DNA of 64,000 nucleotides from Trinickia terrae (GTDB taxonomy: Bacteria > Pseudomonadota > Gammaproteobacteria > Burkholderiales > Burkholderiaceae). The position numbers were made by a program, and so were the translations under genes. This document shows positions 1 through 8,060 of this stretch, piece after piece. The notes beneath the pieces were generated by a model. That model was not told the DNA's origin. It did no database searches and saw nothing but the letters and a program-made list of their open reading frames with translations. The stretch covers positions 186,001 through 250,000 of the forward strand of contig NZ_SWJE01000008.1 of the NCBI RefSeq assembly GCF_005144415.1, read 5' to 3'. Positions within the stretch are counted from its first letter, which is position 1; every line of letters begins with the position of its first letter.

Positions 1-842
1 CCGCGCTTATCGATGCGGATGCGGCGCTGGGCGTTGTCGCAGGCACGCATGCAGCGCAACTCGCCGGCGACCTCGCGCGCACACACGGGGTTGGCGTGGT
101 TGCGGTGGCGAATTCGAATCACTTCGGTGCGGCGTCGGTGTACGGCGAGCAGATCGCGTCGCAGGGGCTGGTCGGCCTCGTCACGACCAGCGCCGCCGCC
201 CGGATGGCGCCGTTCAACGCGAAGCGCGCGATGTTCGGGACCAACCCGATCTGCTTCGCCGCGCCGGCGCGCGGCGGCGATCTGTACCTGCTGGACATGG
301 CGACGAGCCAGATCTCGTACTCGCAGGTCAAGCATTTTCGCCGCAACGGCCTCGCGTTGCCGGCCGGCTGGGCGCTCGACGGCGACGGGCAGCCGGTCAC
401 CGATCCCGCGCGGGTTGAATCGCTCGCGACGCTGGGCGGCTACAAAGGCCAGGGTCTCGCGATGATGGTGCAGATCCTTAGTTGTCTGCTGACATCGATG
501 CCGTTCGATCACCAGCTGCCGCATCTGGATGCCGAACCGTACGACCGCGGACGCCAGATCGGCCACTGCTTGATCGCGATCGATCCGGAGCGCTTCACTT
601 CGCTCGATGAATTCACTGCTGGCGTGTCGGCGCTGATGCAGACGATCCGCGAGACACCGGCTGTTGACGGCGAGCTCGTGCAAGTGGCCGGCGACCCGCA
701 GAAAGCATCGATCGCCCGTCGCACGCAACACGGCATTCCGCTGAATGACGACGAACTGCGCGGTTTGTCCGCGGAAGCGCAGCGTCTCGGCCTCACTCAC
801 ATCTTTTCGCGCGGCGAAGCGCTGCATAAGGAGCTTGCATGA
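1..842 (+). CDS. Ldh/MDH-family NAD(P)-dependent oxidoreductase, 5' partial
   Basis: The reading frame is open from the first bases of the window, so the N-terminus lies outside. The visible part carries the NSNHFGAAS segment typical of the Ldh_2 family (malate, L-lactate, ureidoglycolate and related 2-hydroxyacid dehydrogenases, PF02615). It also has the GGYKGQGLAMMVQ and C-terminal RTQHGIPL segments. These enzymes oxidise or reduce a 2-hydroxy/2-keto acid pair, or a cyclic imine, with NAD(P). Its stop overlaps the start of the aminotransferase by ATGA, so the two are translationally coupled. It probably makes or uses the keto acid or imine handled by that pathway. The substrate cannot be read from the sequence. 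An ATG at 96 is internal, because homology-like sequence continues upstream of it. Confidence 0.85.
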   Translation, partial: ALIDADAALGVVAGTHAAQLAGDLARTHGVGVVAVANSNHFGAASVYGEQIASQGLVGLVTTSAAARMAPFNAKRAMFGTNPICFAAPARGGDLYLLDMATSQISYSQVKHFRRNGLALPAGWALDGDGQPVTDPARVESLATLGGYKGQGLAMMVQILSCLLTSMPFDHQLPHLDAEPYDRGRQIGHCLIAIDPERFTSLDEFTAGVSALMQTIRETPAVDGELVQVAGDPQKASIARRTQHGIPLNDDELRGLSAEAQRLGLTHIFSRGEALHKELA

Positions 843-1741
843 CCACCCCGATCGTTCCCTTCGACCAGCGCGAAGGACATATCTGGCTCGACGGCGCGTT
901 CGTCGAATGGAAGAGCGCGAAGATTCATGTTCTCACGCACGGGCTCCACTACGCGAGCTGCGTATACGAAGGCGAGCGCGTGTATTCCGGCCGGGTATTC
1001 CGTTTGCGCGATCATACGGACCGGCTGTACCGCTCGGCCGCGATGCTCGATTTCGCGTTGCCGTACACGAAGGACGAGCTCGAGGCGGCGACGGCGAAGC
1101 TGATTGAGATGAACGGCATTGTCGACGGTTATGTGCGGCCTGTCGCGTGGCGCGGCTCCGAGCAGATCTCGACGTCGGCGCGAGCGAGCCGCATCCATGT
1201 CGCGCTCGCATGCTGGAGCTGGCCGAGCTACTTCGATCCGGAAGCGAAGAAGCGCGGCATCACGCTCGAAACCGCGGCGTGGCGCCGCCCGCCGCCATCG
1301 TCCAGTCCGTTCGCGGCGAAGGCGTCGAGCCACTACATGATCGCGACGCTTTGCAAGCATCGCGCGGAAGACAACGGTTTCCAGGACGCGCTGATGCTCG
1401 ACTGGCGGGGCCGGATCGCCGAGGCGACCAGCGCGAACATCTTCTTCGCGCGCGACAGCGAGCTGCATACGCCGGCGCCGGACTGCTTCCTCGACGGCAT
1501 CACGCGGCAGACCGTCATCGAGCTTGCGCGCGAGCGCAATCTGACGGTGATCGAACGCGCGATCCTGCCGGACGAGCTGGGCACGTTCAGCGAGTGTTTC
1601 GTGACCGGGACTGCCGCCGAAGTCTGCCCTGTCAGTCGGATCGACCAGCATGCGTTCACGCCTTCGGCGCTGACGTTCGACCTGATGTCCGCGTATGCGG
1701 ACCTGGTTCGTCAACCAGCAGGAGCGGCTATCCATGCATAG
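839..1741 (+). CDS. Class IV PLP aminotransferase (branched-chain/D-amino acid type)
   Basis: A 300-residue protein with the fold-type IV aminotransferase layout of IlvE. The likely Schiff-base lysine is K161 in AAKASSHYMIATLCKH, and the glutamate contacting the pyridine nitrogen is E195 in IAEATSANIFF. The family moves an amino group between an amino acid and a 2-keto acid; relatives include PabC, the aminodeoxychorismate lyase. The length is normal for the family. The start overlaps the preceding stop (ATGA) and the 3' end overlaps the next gene's start. Its place beside an AurF-type N-oxygenase suggests it supplies an amine or amino acid for N-oxidation rather than serving general branched-chain amino acid synthesis. 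That pathway role is inference. Confidence 0.88.
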   Translation: MTTPIVPFDQREGHIWLDGAFVEWKSAKIHVLTHGLHYASCVYEGERVYSGRVFRLRDHTDRLYRSAAMLDFALPYTKDELEAATAKLIEMNGIVDGYVRPVAWRGSEQISTSARASRIHVALACWSWPSYFDPEAKKRGITLETAAWRRPPPSSSPFAAKASSHYMIATLCKHRAEDNGFQDALMLDWRGRIAEATSANIFFARDSELHTPAPDCFLDGITRQTVIELARERNLTVIERAILPDELGTFSECFVTGTAAEVCPVSRIDQHAFTPSALTFDLMSAYADLVRQPAGAAIHA

Positions 1742-2498
1742 CACGCTCGATATCGGCATCGCCGAGGTTGCCCCGCAGCTCGATGCGGCACGCGACGAAC
1801 TGCACAGGCAAGGCTGGACCGTGCTGCTGCCGCAGGCGCTCGAACCCGGCGTGCGGGCGACGCTCGCGCAGTTCGGCGCGATAGTGCCGCAATACAACGG
1901 CCAGGACACCTGGGAGGTGAAGGCCAAACCCGGCTTCGAAAAAGTGCCGTATTCGCAGAGCCGAAACGGCATCGGCCCGCATACCGAGGTGCCGGTCGGC
2001 GCGCCGCCGCCGCGCTATCTGGCGCTGCACTGCCATCGCCAGGCGCGGTGCGGGCAAGGGCATACGCGCCTCGCGGACGGCGTCGCGTTCTGCAGCTCGC
2101 TCGACCCGGAACTGCAGAGGTTCGTCCGCGAGACGCCGGTGACGTTCGCCGCGACGCTGGCGCCGGGCGCCACGCCGCGGCAGACACTGACCGTGCCGAT
2201 CATGGGCAGCGACGGCGGCCGGCCGGTCTTCCGCTTCAGCTACAACCAGTTTTTGTATGGCGACGTAAATCCGTCGGAAGCCGCACTCGACGATGCGTCC
2301 GCGCGCCCCGACGCCAACGCGCCGCTCGTGCGCCTTGCGACGCTGGCGGCCGCGTACTTCGAATCGCACGCGGTGCCCGTGCTGATCCCGGACGGCCATC
2401 TGCTGATCTGGGACAACCACCGGCTGATTCACTCGCGCAGCGCGTTCTCGGACCCCGAGCGCCACTTGACGCGCTACTGGCTGCAAACCGCTCATTGA
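1734..2498 (+). CDS. TauD/TfdA-type Fe(II)/2-oxoglutarate-dependent dioxygenase
   Basis: A 254-residue protein of the TauD/TfdA/clavaminate-synthase-like family. The iron-binding facial triad is visible as HTE (residues 83-85, in GPHTEVP) and a distal His in WDNHRLIHSR near the C-terminus, where the following arginine would bind 2-oxoglutarate. Enzymes of this family hydroxylate, desaturate or cleave unactivated C-H positions, often on amino acids. The start at 1734 was chosen over an in-frame ATG at 1695 because it has an AGGAG-like site just upstream and overlaps the aminotransferase by only 8 bases. It uses HxE where many TauD proteins have HxD; that variant also occurs in active members. 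The substrate is unknown. Confidence 0.85.
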   Translation: MHSTLDIGIAEVAPQLDAARDELHRQGWTVLLPQALEPGVRATLAQFGAIVPQYNGQDTWEVKAKPGFEKVPYSQSRNGIGPHTEVPVGAPPPRYLALHCHRQARCGQGHTRLADGVAFCSSLDPELQRFVRETPVTFAATLAPGATPRQTLTVPIMGSDGGRPVFRFSYNQFLYGDVNPSEAALDDASARPDANAPLVRLATLAAAYFESHAVPVLIPDGHLLIWDNHRLIHSRSAFSDPERHLTRYWLQTAH

Positions 2499-2509
2499 GG
2501 GACTCTGGG

Positions 2510-3445
2510 ATGACGAATGCAAACAAGGCGCTGATTGCGCAACTGAACAACGCATGGCCGCGTCGCGCGACCGTCTGCGACATGGCGAAATTCCGCGTCG
2601 AAGGCGAGTTCGACGCGAGCCGTCCGGATTATCCGGTCGCGCTCGTGCCGTTCTTCGAGCACGACGCGATCCAGCGGCTCGACGACCCGGTGAAGCATGC
2701 GATCCTCACTTGGGGCTGGATCGGCTACAACCGCCGCACGGTCGCCGCGGAAGATCATGTGGTGAATCCGGCGCTGAACTATCTGGCGAGCGAAATCCTG
2801 CCGGGCGACGATTGGGTGTTTACCGAGTCGATCCGGCAGACGCTGATCGACGAGCACTATCACACGCTGATGCACCTGGGCGCGATTCAGCGCACGCGCC
2901 GCCAGCGGCAGATCGACATTGACATGGACCTGCCGATGTCGGTCACCTATCGCGAACTCGAGGCGCTGAAGGCGACGCTGGTCGAGCCGTGGGAGAAGCA
3001 GCTTGCCGCCGTCGCATTCGCGACGGTCGCGGAGATCAGCGTCAACGCGTTTCTCGACATCCTCGCCGACGACGAGACGATTCAGCCGCAAAACCGCAGC
3101 GTCGCGCAATTGCACAATCGCGACGAATATGCGCACAGCAAGACGCTCGGCGAAATCAGCAAGGTGGTGTTTCACCGGCTGAACCCGAAGCAGAAAGCGT
3201 TTTTTGTCGCGACGCTGCCGTTCGCCCTGCGTGCGTTCGTCGCGCAGGATTTCTCGATGTGGGAGGCGATCCTGCAGCAGCTGAAGGTGCCGAACGGGGT
3301 CGACATCATCTGCGATTGCCGCCAGCCCGGCCGCGAAAGCGCGTTGACGCGCGACTACAGCGGCTTGCACCGGCTTGCCGACGAGCTCGGCATTCTCGGC
3401 GAGCTCAATTTCGAATTTGCCGGCGCCGCGCAGCCTGCGCATTGA
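2510..3445 (+). CDS. AurF-type diiron N-oxygenase (PF11583)
   Basis: A 311-residue protein matching the p-aminobenzoate N-oxygenase AurF family. All seven ligand positions of the AurF diiron centre can be placed: E81, E115-x2-H118 (DEHYHTLMH), E175 (VAEISVNAF) and H202-x3-E206-x2-H209 (HNRDEYAHSK). Characterised family members oxidise an amine to hydroxylamine, nitroso or nitro (AurF, CmlI), or act in diazeniumdiolate and related clusters. The gene follows the dioxygenase by 11 bases in one operon. Its presence makes an N-oxygenated product the simplest reading of this cluster. The ATG at 2510 was chosen because the long upstream open frame only shadows the dioxygenase gene. Confidence 0.88.
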   Translation: MTNANKALIAQLNNAWPRRATVCDMAKFRVEGEFDASRPDYPVALVPFFEHDAIQRLDDPVKHAILTWGWIGYNRRTVAAEDHVVNPALNYLASEILPGDDWVFTESIRQTLIDEHYHTLMHLGAIQRTRRQRQIDIDMDLPMSVTYRELEALKATLVEPWEKQLAAVAFATVAEISVNAFLDILADDETIQPQNRSVAQLHNRDEYAHSKTLGEISKVVFHRLNPKQKAFFVATLPFALRAFVAQDFSMWEAILQQLKVPNGVDIICDCRQPGRESALTRDYSGLHRLADELGILGELNFEFAGAAQPAH

Positions 3446-3492
3446 CCGCGCATTGGCCGCTGCATCGCTCAACTCTCTTTCGGAGCAGGATC

Positions 3493-4338
3493 ATGACGGA
3501 CCTGACGACACCGTATTACGAGGTGTACGCGCTTCGTATCGGCAGCAACGCGCAACGGACCGCGCGTGAAAGCTTCTTCTTCGACGCATGCTGCGGTCCG
3601 CCCGATGCGTCGATGCCGCTCGACTATTTCTTTTGGGTGATTCGCGATGCCGCGCGGACGGTGATTGTTGACACGGCGTTTCCGGTGTCGACCGGCTTGC
3701 GCCGCGACCGGCAGATGATGCGCTCGGCCGGCGACGCACTCGCCGGTCTTGGCATCGATCCTGCCACGGTGCGCGACGTGATCGTTACGCACCTGCACTG
3801 GGACCACGCGGGCAATCTCGACCTGTTCCCGAATGCGCGCGTGCACGTGCAGGGGGCCGAGCTGCGCTTCTGTACCGGCGCGGAGATGCGTCACCTGCCG
3901 TTGCGCAAGATCTACGAGCGCGACGACGTGATGCAGGCCGTGAGCATCCTGTACGACGGCCGGCTCGTCGTGCATGAAGGTACGGCCGAGTTCGCGCCGG
4001 GCATCGAGATGTGCCTGGTCGGCGGCCATACGCCGGGCAGCCAGGTCGTGCGCGTCGCCACGCGCCGCGGGCACGTCGTGCTGGCTGCCGATGCTGCGCA
4101 TCTGTGGGCGAACGTGCGCGGCCGCCGCGCATTTCCGATCCTGCACGATCTGTCGAAAGTGCTGGACGCATTCGAGACGATCGACGCGCTAGCCGATGGT
4201 CCGGACCACGTGATTCCCGGACACGATCCGCTGGTCGCGACGACGTTCCCGCGTTTCGGCGACGATCCGCATACGTTCTGCCTGCACGAGGACCCGCTGC
4301 CCGATCGCGCGAGCCGGCCGGCGGGGAGGGATCGCTGA
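3493..4338 (+). CDS. Metallo-beta-lactamase-fold hydrolase (AHL-lactonase-like)
   Basis: A 281-residue protein with the zinc motif HLHWDH at residues 100-105. Further metal-ligand signatures are GGHTPGS, AADAAH and PGHDP. The spacing resembles N-acyl homoserine lactonases of the AttM/AhlD type and related lactone or thioester hydrolases. It starts at an ATG preceded by GGAGCAGG and sits 47 bases after the AurF-type gene in the same operon. In biosynthetic clusters such enzymes can hydrolyse lactones, thioesters or off-pathway intermediates, and a quorum-quenching role is also possible. The sequence does not decide between these. Confidence 0.85.
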   Translation: MTDLTTPYYEVYALRIGSNAQRTARESFFFDACCGPPDASMPLDYFFWVIRDAARTVIVDTAFPVSTGLRRDRQMMRSAGDALAGLGIDPATVRDVIVTHLHWDHAGNLDLFPNARVHVQGAELRFCTGAEMRHLPLRKIYERDDVMQAVSILYDGRLVVHEGTAEFAPGIEMCLVGGHTPGSQVVRVATRRGHVVLAADAAHLWANVRGRRAFPILHDLSKVLDAFETIDALADGPDHVIPGHDPLVATTFPRFGDDPHTFCLHEDPLPDRASRPAGRDR

Positions 4339-4339
4339 G

Positions 4340-4882
4340 ATGGCCGATACCGTTATTCATGGCCGGCTGTTCGACTATCGCCGGTACCGCAGCCATTTTG
4401 CCGATGCCGCGCCGCGCGCGGTCGCGTGGTCGTGGCCGGAGATTGCCGCAGGGCTCGCGTCGTCGCAGCATGGCGAGCGGGGCACCTTCACGTTGTCGGC
4501 CGACGGCGCGGCAGCCGGCTGCGAAATCCTGCCGGGCCTCGCGGTCAACGTGCAAGTCGTGCAGGCCGGCGCATCGACGCGGCCGCACGCGCATGCATGG
4601 TGGCATCTGTTCGTCGTGCAGTCCGGCAGCGGCACCGCGTATCTGGGCGCGCAGCGCGATCCGGTGCGGCTCGCCGCGCGCGATCTGCTGCTGGTGCCGG
4701 CGTGGTGCGAGCACGCGTTCCAGTGCGATGCGGATGCCGCGCTGATCCTGTTCAGCGCGAGCAATCTGCCGCAGCAAACCGCGCTCGGCAACCAGAAGTC
4801 CCACGAACCGGCTGACGAACGGCCCGACGAGATGGTCGCGCCAGTCATCGAACAACCCCTACAGACAGGACCCCATTCATGA
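4340..4882 (+). CDS. Cupin-domain protein
   Basis: A 180-residue protein with one clear cupin barrel. Motif 1 is RPHAHAWWHLFVVQSGSG, giving histidine metal ligands, and motif 2 is around DLLLVPAWCEHAF. The architecture resembles one half of gentisate-type dioxygenases and small cupin_2 enzymes. A metal-dependent dioxygenase, isomerase or cyclase role is possible. It begins one base after the upstream stop and overlaps the MFS gene by ATGA, so it belongs to the same operon. The C-terminal 40 residues after the barrel are polar and probably flexible. The exact reaction is unknown. Confidence 0.8.
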   Translation: MADTVIHGRLFDYRRYRSHFADAAPRAVAWSWPEIAAGLASSQHGERGTFTLSADGAAAGCEILPGLAVNVQVVQAGASTRPHAHAWWHLFVVQSGSGTAYLGAQRDPVRLAARDLLLVPAWCEHAFQCDADAALILFSASNLPQQTALGNQKSHEPADERPDEMVAPVIEQPLQTGPHS

Positions 4883-6135
4883 GCTCGATGAATCATCCGC
4901 CAGTCGACCTCTCGCAGGATCGCGGCGACCGGTATCGCTGGATCGTGCTCGGCGTCGCCGCGCTTGCGCAAACGGCGGCGTCGATCACTGCGCAAGGCAT
5001 CTACACGCTGATCCCGTCACTGCAGACCGCGTTCCATCTGTCCGAGGCCACCAGCGCGCTGGCGGTGTCCGCGCTGAACGGCGGCCAGGTGGTGACGATG
5101 CTGATGCTCGGCTGGCTCATCGACCGTTTCGGCGAACGGTATGTGGTGGCGTTCACGATGGTGATGATGGGCGCCGCGGCGCTGGCCGGCTCGGTGGTGT
5201 CGACGAGTTTTGCCGTACTGCTGCTGTTCTTCGTGCTGGTTGGGACGTCGTATGCGTCGGTGCAGCCGGGCGGCACGCGGGCTATCGTCCGCTGGTTTCC
5301 GCCCAGCGAGCGCGGAATGGCAACCGGTGTGCGGCAGGCGGGTCTGCCGCTCGGCACTGCGGTCGCCGCGATGATGCTGCCGCTGATCGCGGCGACCTAT
5401 AGCTGGCGTGCCGCGCTGGCCATGCAGGGCGCGATCGGCATCGCCGGCGGCATCCTATTCGGATTGCTGCATCGCGACGAGCGGAACATTGCGGGCGCGC
5501 CCTCCGCCGCGCCGCCGAACCTGCTGAAGGCCGTCAAGCTGGTGGCCGGCTATTCGGCGCTCTGGCCCGTGATGCTGGCCGGCGCGGTGATGGTCACGTT
5601 CCAGTACACGTTCGCGACGCATGCGATCCCGTTCGTCGCCACGCGTTTCCACTACTCGGTGGTCGCTGCCGCGCTGCTGTTCTCGGTATCGCAGTGGCTC
5701 GGCATCGTCGGGCGTGTGGGGCTCGCGTGGGTCAGCGACCGCTTCTGGCCGAATCGCCGCGTGCGTTCGCTCGGGTTCAGCATGGCCGTCTGCATCGCGG
5801 CGACGATGTCGCTGCTGGCGCTGCCGGCCGGCACGTCGAACGCCGCGCTGACTGCGATCTTCTGCGTGGTCGGTCTGTTCGGCGTCGGCTGGTATCCGCT
5901 GTATCTGCTGCAGATCGCCGAGATGGCGCCGAAGACCGTGGTCGCATCGACGATCAGCTTTTCGATGACGCTGAACATGGTCGCGATCTGCATCATGCCG
6001 CCGATTTTCGGCGTGATCGTCGACCGCTTCGACTACGGCACGGCGTGGAGCACGCTCGCGCTGCTGGTGCTCGCCGGCATCGCGGTCCTGTGGCGAGGCG
6101 CGGCGCAGGCCGAAAGGGCGCGCGCGAACAGTTGA
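4879..6135 (+). CDS. MFS transporter, probable product exporter of the AurF-type cluster
   Basis: A 418-residue protein with about twelve hydrophobic segments. The MFS loop 2-3 signature appears as GWLIDRFGERYVVAF, and RWFPPSERGMATGVRQAG is typical of the OFA/ACS-like branch. There is no signal peptide and the N-terminus is short and cytoplasmic. The start overlaps the cupin stop by ATGA. Located near the end of a biosynthetic operon, it most likely exports the product or imports a precursor. The direction of transport cannot be read from the sequence. Confidence 0.87.
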   Translation: MSSMNHPPVDLSQDRGDRYRWIVLGVAALAQTAASITAQGIYTLIPSLQTAFHLSEATSALAVSALNGGQVVTMLMLGWLIDRFGERYVVAFTMVMMGAAALAGSVVSTSFAVLLLFFVLVGTSYASVQPGGTRAIVRWFPPSERGMATGVRQAGLPLGTAVAAMMLPLIAATYSWRAALAMQGAIGIAGGILFGLLHRDERNIAGAPSAAPPNLLKAVKLVAGYSALWPVMLAGAVMVTFQYTFATHAIPFVATRFHYSVVAAALLFSVSQWLGIVGRVGLAWVSDRFWPNRRVRSLGFSMAVCIAATMSLLALPAGTSNAALTAIFCVVGLFGVGWYPLYLLQIAEMAPKTVVASTISFSMTLNMVAICIMPPIFGVIVDRFDYGTAWSTLALLVLAGIAVLWRGAAQAERARANS

Positions 6136-6232
6136 ACCGGCGCGGGGCGCAAACGTGTTGCCGACGCGCGCGAACGGCCTGTGCTGCGTCGGATATGAAA
6201 GCTTTTGTTCCAGTCAACCGGAAAGGAAAATC

Positions 6233-6868
6233 ATGACCCTGAATTCGATCTATCTGTATGTCGGCGCAGACTACGTCAGCGCGTTCGCCATGTCCGCGTT
6301 CGTCGCGCTGAAGGAGAAAGGCCTCGACTTCGAGATCCGCACCGTCGACCTGAAGAACAAACAGCAGCATGGTTCGGCGTATCGCGAGATTTCGCTGACG
6401 CGCCGCGTGCCGACACTGATGCATGGCGACTTTACGTTGTCTGAGTCGTCGGCGATCGCCGAGTATCTCGACGAGGTGTATCCGGCACCGAATTACGCGA
6501 CCGTGCTGCCCGCCGACCGCGAAGCGCGCGCGCGTGCACGCCAGTTGCAGGCATGGATTCGCAGCGATTTCATGCCGCTGAAAAGCGAGCGGCCGGCCGA
6601 CCGGATCTATTTTCCGGAGCCGGTGAAGCCGTTGTCGGACGCGGCACAGCTGGCGTGTGAGAAGCTGCTGTCGGCAGCGGATCAACTGATCCGCGATGAC
6701 CGCTACGGCGTATTCGGCGATTGGTGCATCGCGGATACCGATTTCGCGTTGATGCTAAACCGGCTGGTTGCGTGCGGCGATGCGGTGCCGCTGAAGGTGG
6801 CGCGCTACGTCGAGCGCCAATGGTCGCGGCCGAGTGTGCAGCAGTGGGTCAATCAGACGCGGGACTAA
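6233..6868 (+). CDS. Glutathione S-transferase, YfcF-like
   Basis: A 211-residue GST with a thioredoxin-like N-terminal domain. It contains YVSAFAMSAFVALKEKGLDF, the cis-proline region RRVPTLMHGD and the glutathione-binding ESSAIAEYLDE motif. An all-helical C-terminal domain follows. It most resembles the YfcF type, active in peroxide or thiol chemistry. The start at 6233 is preceded by GGAAAG, and the longer frame beginning at 6155 has no ribosome site. It is 97 bases after the MFS gene, so it may be the last gene of the operon and serve detoxification or a glutathione-dependent step. Confidence 0.82.
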   Translation: MTLNSIYLYVGADYVSAFAMSAFVALKEKGLDFEIRTVDLKNKQQHGSAYREISLTRRVPTLMHGDFTLSESSAIAEYLDEVYPAPNYATVLPADREARARARQLQAWIRSDFMPLKSERPADRIYFPEPVKPLSDAAQLACEKLLSAADQLIRDDRYGVFGDWCIADTDFALMLNRLVACGDAVPLKVARYVERQWSRPSVQQWVNQTRD

Positions 6869-6881
6869 GGACCAGGGCGCG

Positions 6882-7262
6882 TTAGCGGGCCTTTTGCGGC
6901 GTCGCGCTGGTGCGATCAGGCATCGCGCGATGCGTAATCCACGCGCGCACCCGCTTCAGGACGCTTGGGACGGCAATCTGCTCGATATGAATGGCGGCCA
7001 CGCCGGTCGATGCGCCGGATACGGTTGCATAGCAGGACTGCTCGACCACGTATGAATCGCCTTCGTTCAATCTCAATCGGTTAATCGGCGCGGCTTCGCC
7101 GAGCCAGTCGAGCGCAGGGTCGACGAACGACAGTTGCACGGCCCCATCGGTGGCAACTAGCCGGGTATTGCGAGGCAGCGAAATGGTGAGCGTTTGGTGG
7201 GAGTGCAGTCTGATTGTCGACGATGTCGAACCTCGTTGAGCGGCTGAATCGCGCGTATCCAT
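6882..7262 (-). CDS. DUF2917-like small protein
   Basis: A 126-residue protein reading from MDTRDSAAQ. It contains a beta-rich core (TIRLHSHQTLTISLP, LSFVDPALDWLGEA, LNEGDSYVVEQ) that resembles DUF2917 proteins of Burkholderiales, a small cupin-like group of unknown function. The start at 7262 is preferred over upstream alternatives because the earlier residues are not conserved-looking and a GAGAAAA stretch lies just before it. It faces the GST gene with only 13 bases between the stops. No function is proposed. Confidence 0.6.
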   Translation of the reverse strand: MDTRDSAAQRGSTSSTIRLHSHQTLTISLPRNTRLVATDGAVQLSFVDPALDWLGEAAPINRLRLNEGDSYVVEQSCYATVSGASTGVAAIHIEQIAVPSVLKRVRAWITHRAMPDRTSATPQKAR

Positions 7263-7747
7263 GTTTTTCTCCGTGATGACGGGGGATACCCACCCCGTGC
7301 GGAGAAGGGTAGCGTTCGCATGCCGGCGGAAACAGCAGCAAACCATGGCTTTTTTTTGCAATACAGAGCCGGGTGGCGACGAATCCTGCATGTATCGGGC
7401 TGTTTAACGCGCAATGGCGGCGCATATGACAAATTGTTGACGGTGCTGCACGTTTGTCGGTTTTTTCCTGCTGCGCCGCCTATATTTATTGACGCAGCGC
7501 CATCTGCTTAGCGTTCGCGGACTCACAAAGTCCTCATCGGCGGATTTCCGAGCGCCGCTTGCGCACGCGTCCGCCAGTGCTAATCCGCCATTCGGCATTA
7601 GCGGTGCTGCATGCGCGTTCATGAGTCGAGGCCCGGTTTCAGCGTCCCGCTCTGGCGCCCTCCATTACAAACGAGAACATCCAATTTCCCTGGCCGTCGC
7701 ACGCCACGTCGACGAGGGGCGTGCGCGTCTATGAAAGGAGTCTGAAA
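7263..7747. other. Intergenic region between divergent small genes
   Basis: This 485-base stretch lies between the minus-strand DUF2917-like gene and the plus-strand small exported protein, so it should hold both promoters. Short open frames occur in several phases, but none has a ribosome site or convincing protein-like sequence. A small inverted repeat (ACGGGG, 8 bases, CCCCGT) lies at 7279-7298, in the presumed leader of the DUF2917-like gene. Nothing else is recognised. Confidence 0.5.
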
Positions 7748-8017
7748 ATGAAATCACGCTTTGTATGGCCTTTGAGCGCGGCTTTGCTGCTGGCCGCGGC
7801 AGGCGCCGTGAGCGCCGCGGAGACGCAGCCGCAGCCGCAGGATCAGCAGCAGTCGCAGGGACAGGCGACCATGATGCAGAACGCGGATACGTCGGCACAG
7901 ACCGGCTCGGACACGTCCTTTGGCGGCGTCGGCGATACGCGCAGCGCCTCGGGCGGCGTCAAGTCCCGCGGATGCACCCCGAAGTCGCAATGCGATATCT
8001 TCTTCGGCGGCGAATGA
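7748..8017 (+). CDS. Small secreted protein, glutamine-rich, function unknown
   Basis: An 89-residue protein with a clear Sec signal peptide (MKSRFVWPLSAALLLAAAG, cleavage near AVSAA-ET). The mature part is low-complexity and Gln/Ser/Gly-rich. It ends in GCTPKSQCDIFFGGE with two cysteines that could pair in the periplasm. An AAGGAG site lies eight bases upstream of the chosen ATG at 7748. It resembles small hypothetical exported proteins common in Burkholderia and has no assignable role. Confidence 0.7.
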   Translation: MKSRFVWPLSAALLLAAAGAVSAAETQPQPQDQQQSQGQATMMQNADTSAQTGSDTSFGGVGDTRSASGGVKSRGCTPKSQCDIFFGGE

Positions 8018-8031
8018 GCACCGGCGTTGCT

Positions 8032-8060
8032 AGGGCCTGTTATTAGCGCGAACAGGCCCT
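8032..8060. terminator. Hairpin between convergent genes
   Basis: A perfect 10-base inverted repeat (AGGGCCTGTT, 9-base loop, AACAGGCCCT) sits exactly between the small secreted protein and the converging diguanylate cyclase. There is no T-run, so it may be a bidirectional hairpin that stabilises 3' ends rather than a classical intrinsic terminator. A close relative occurs at 44883-44910. Confidence 0.5.
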
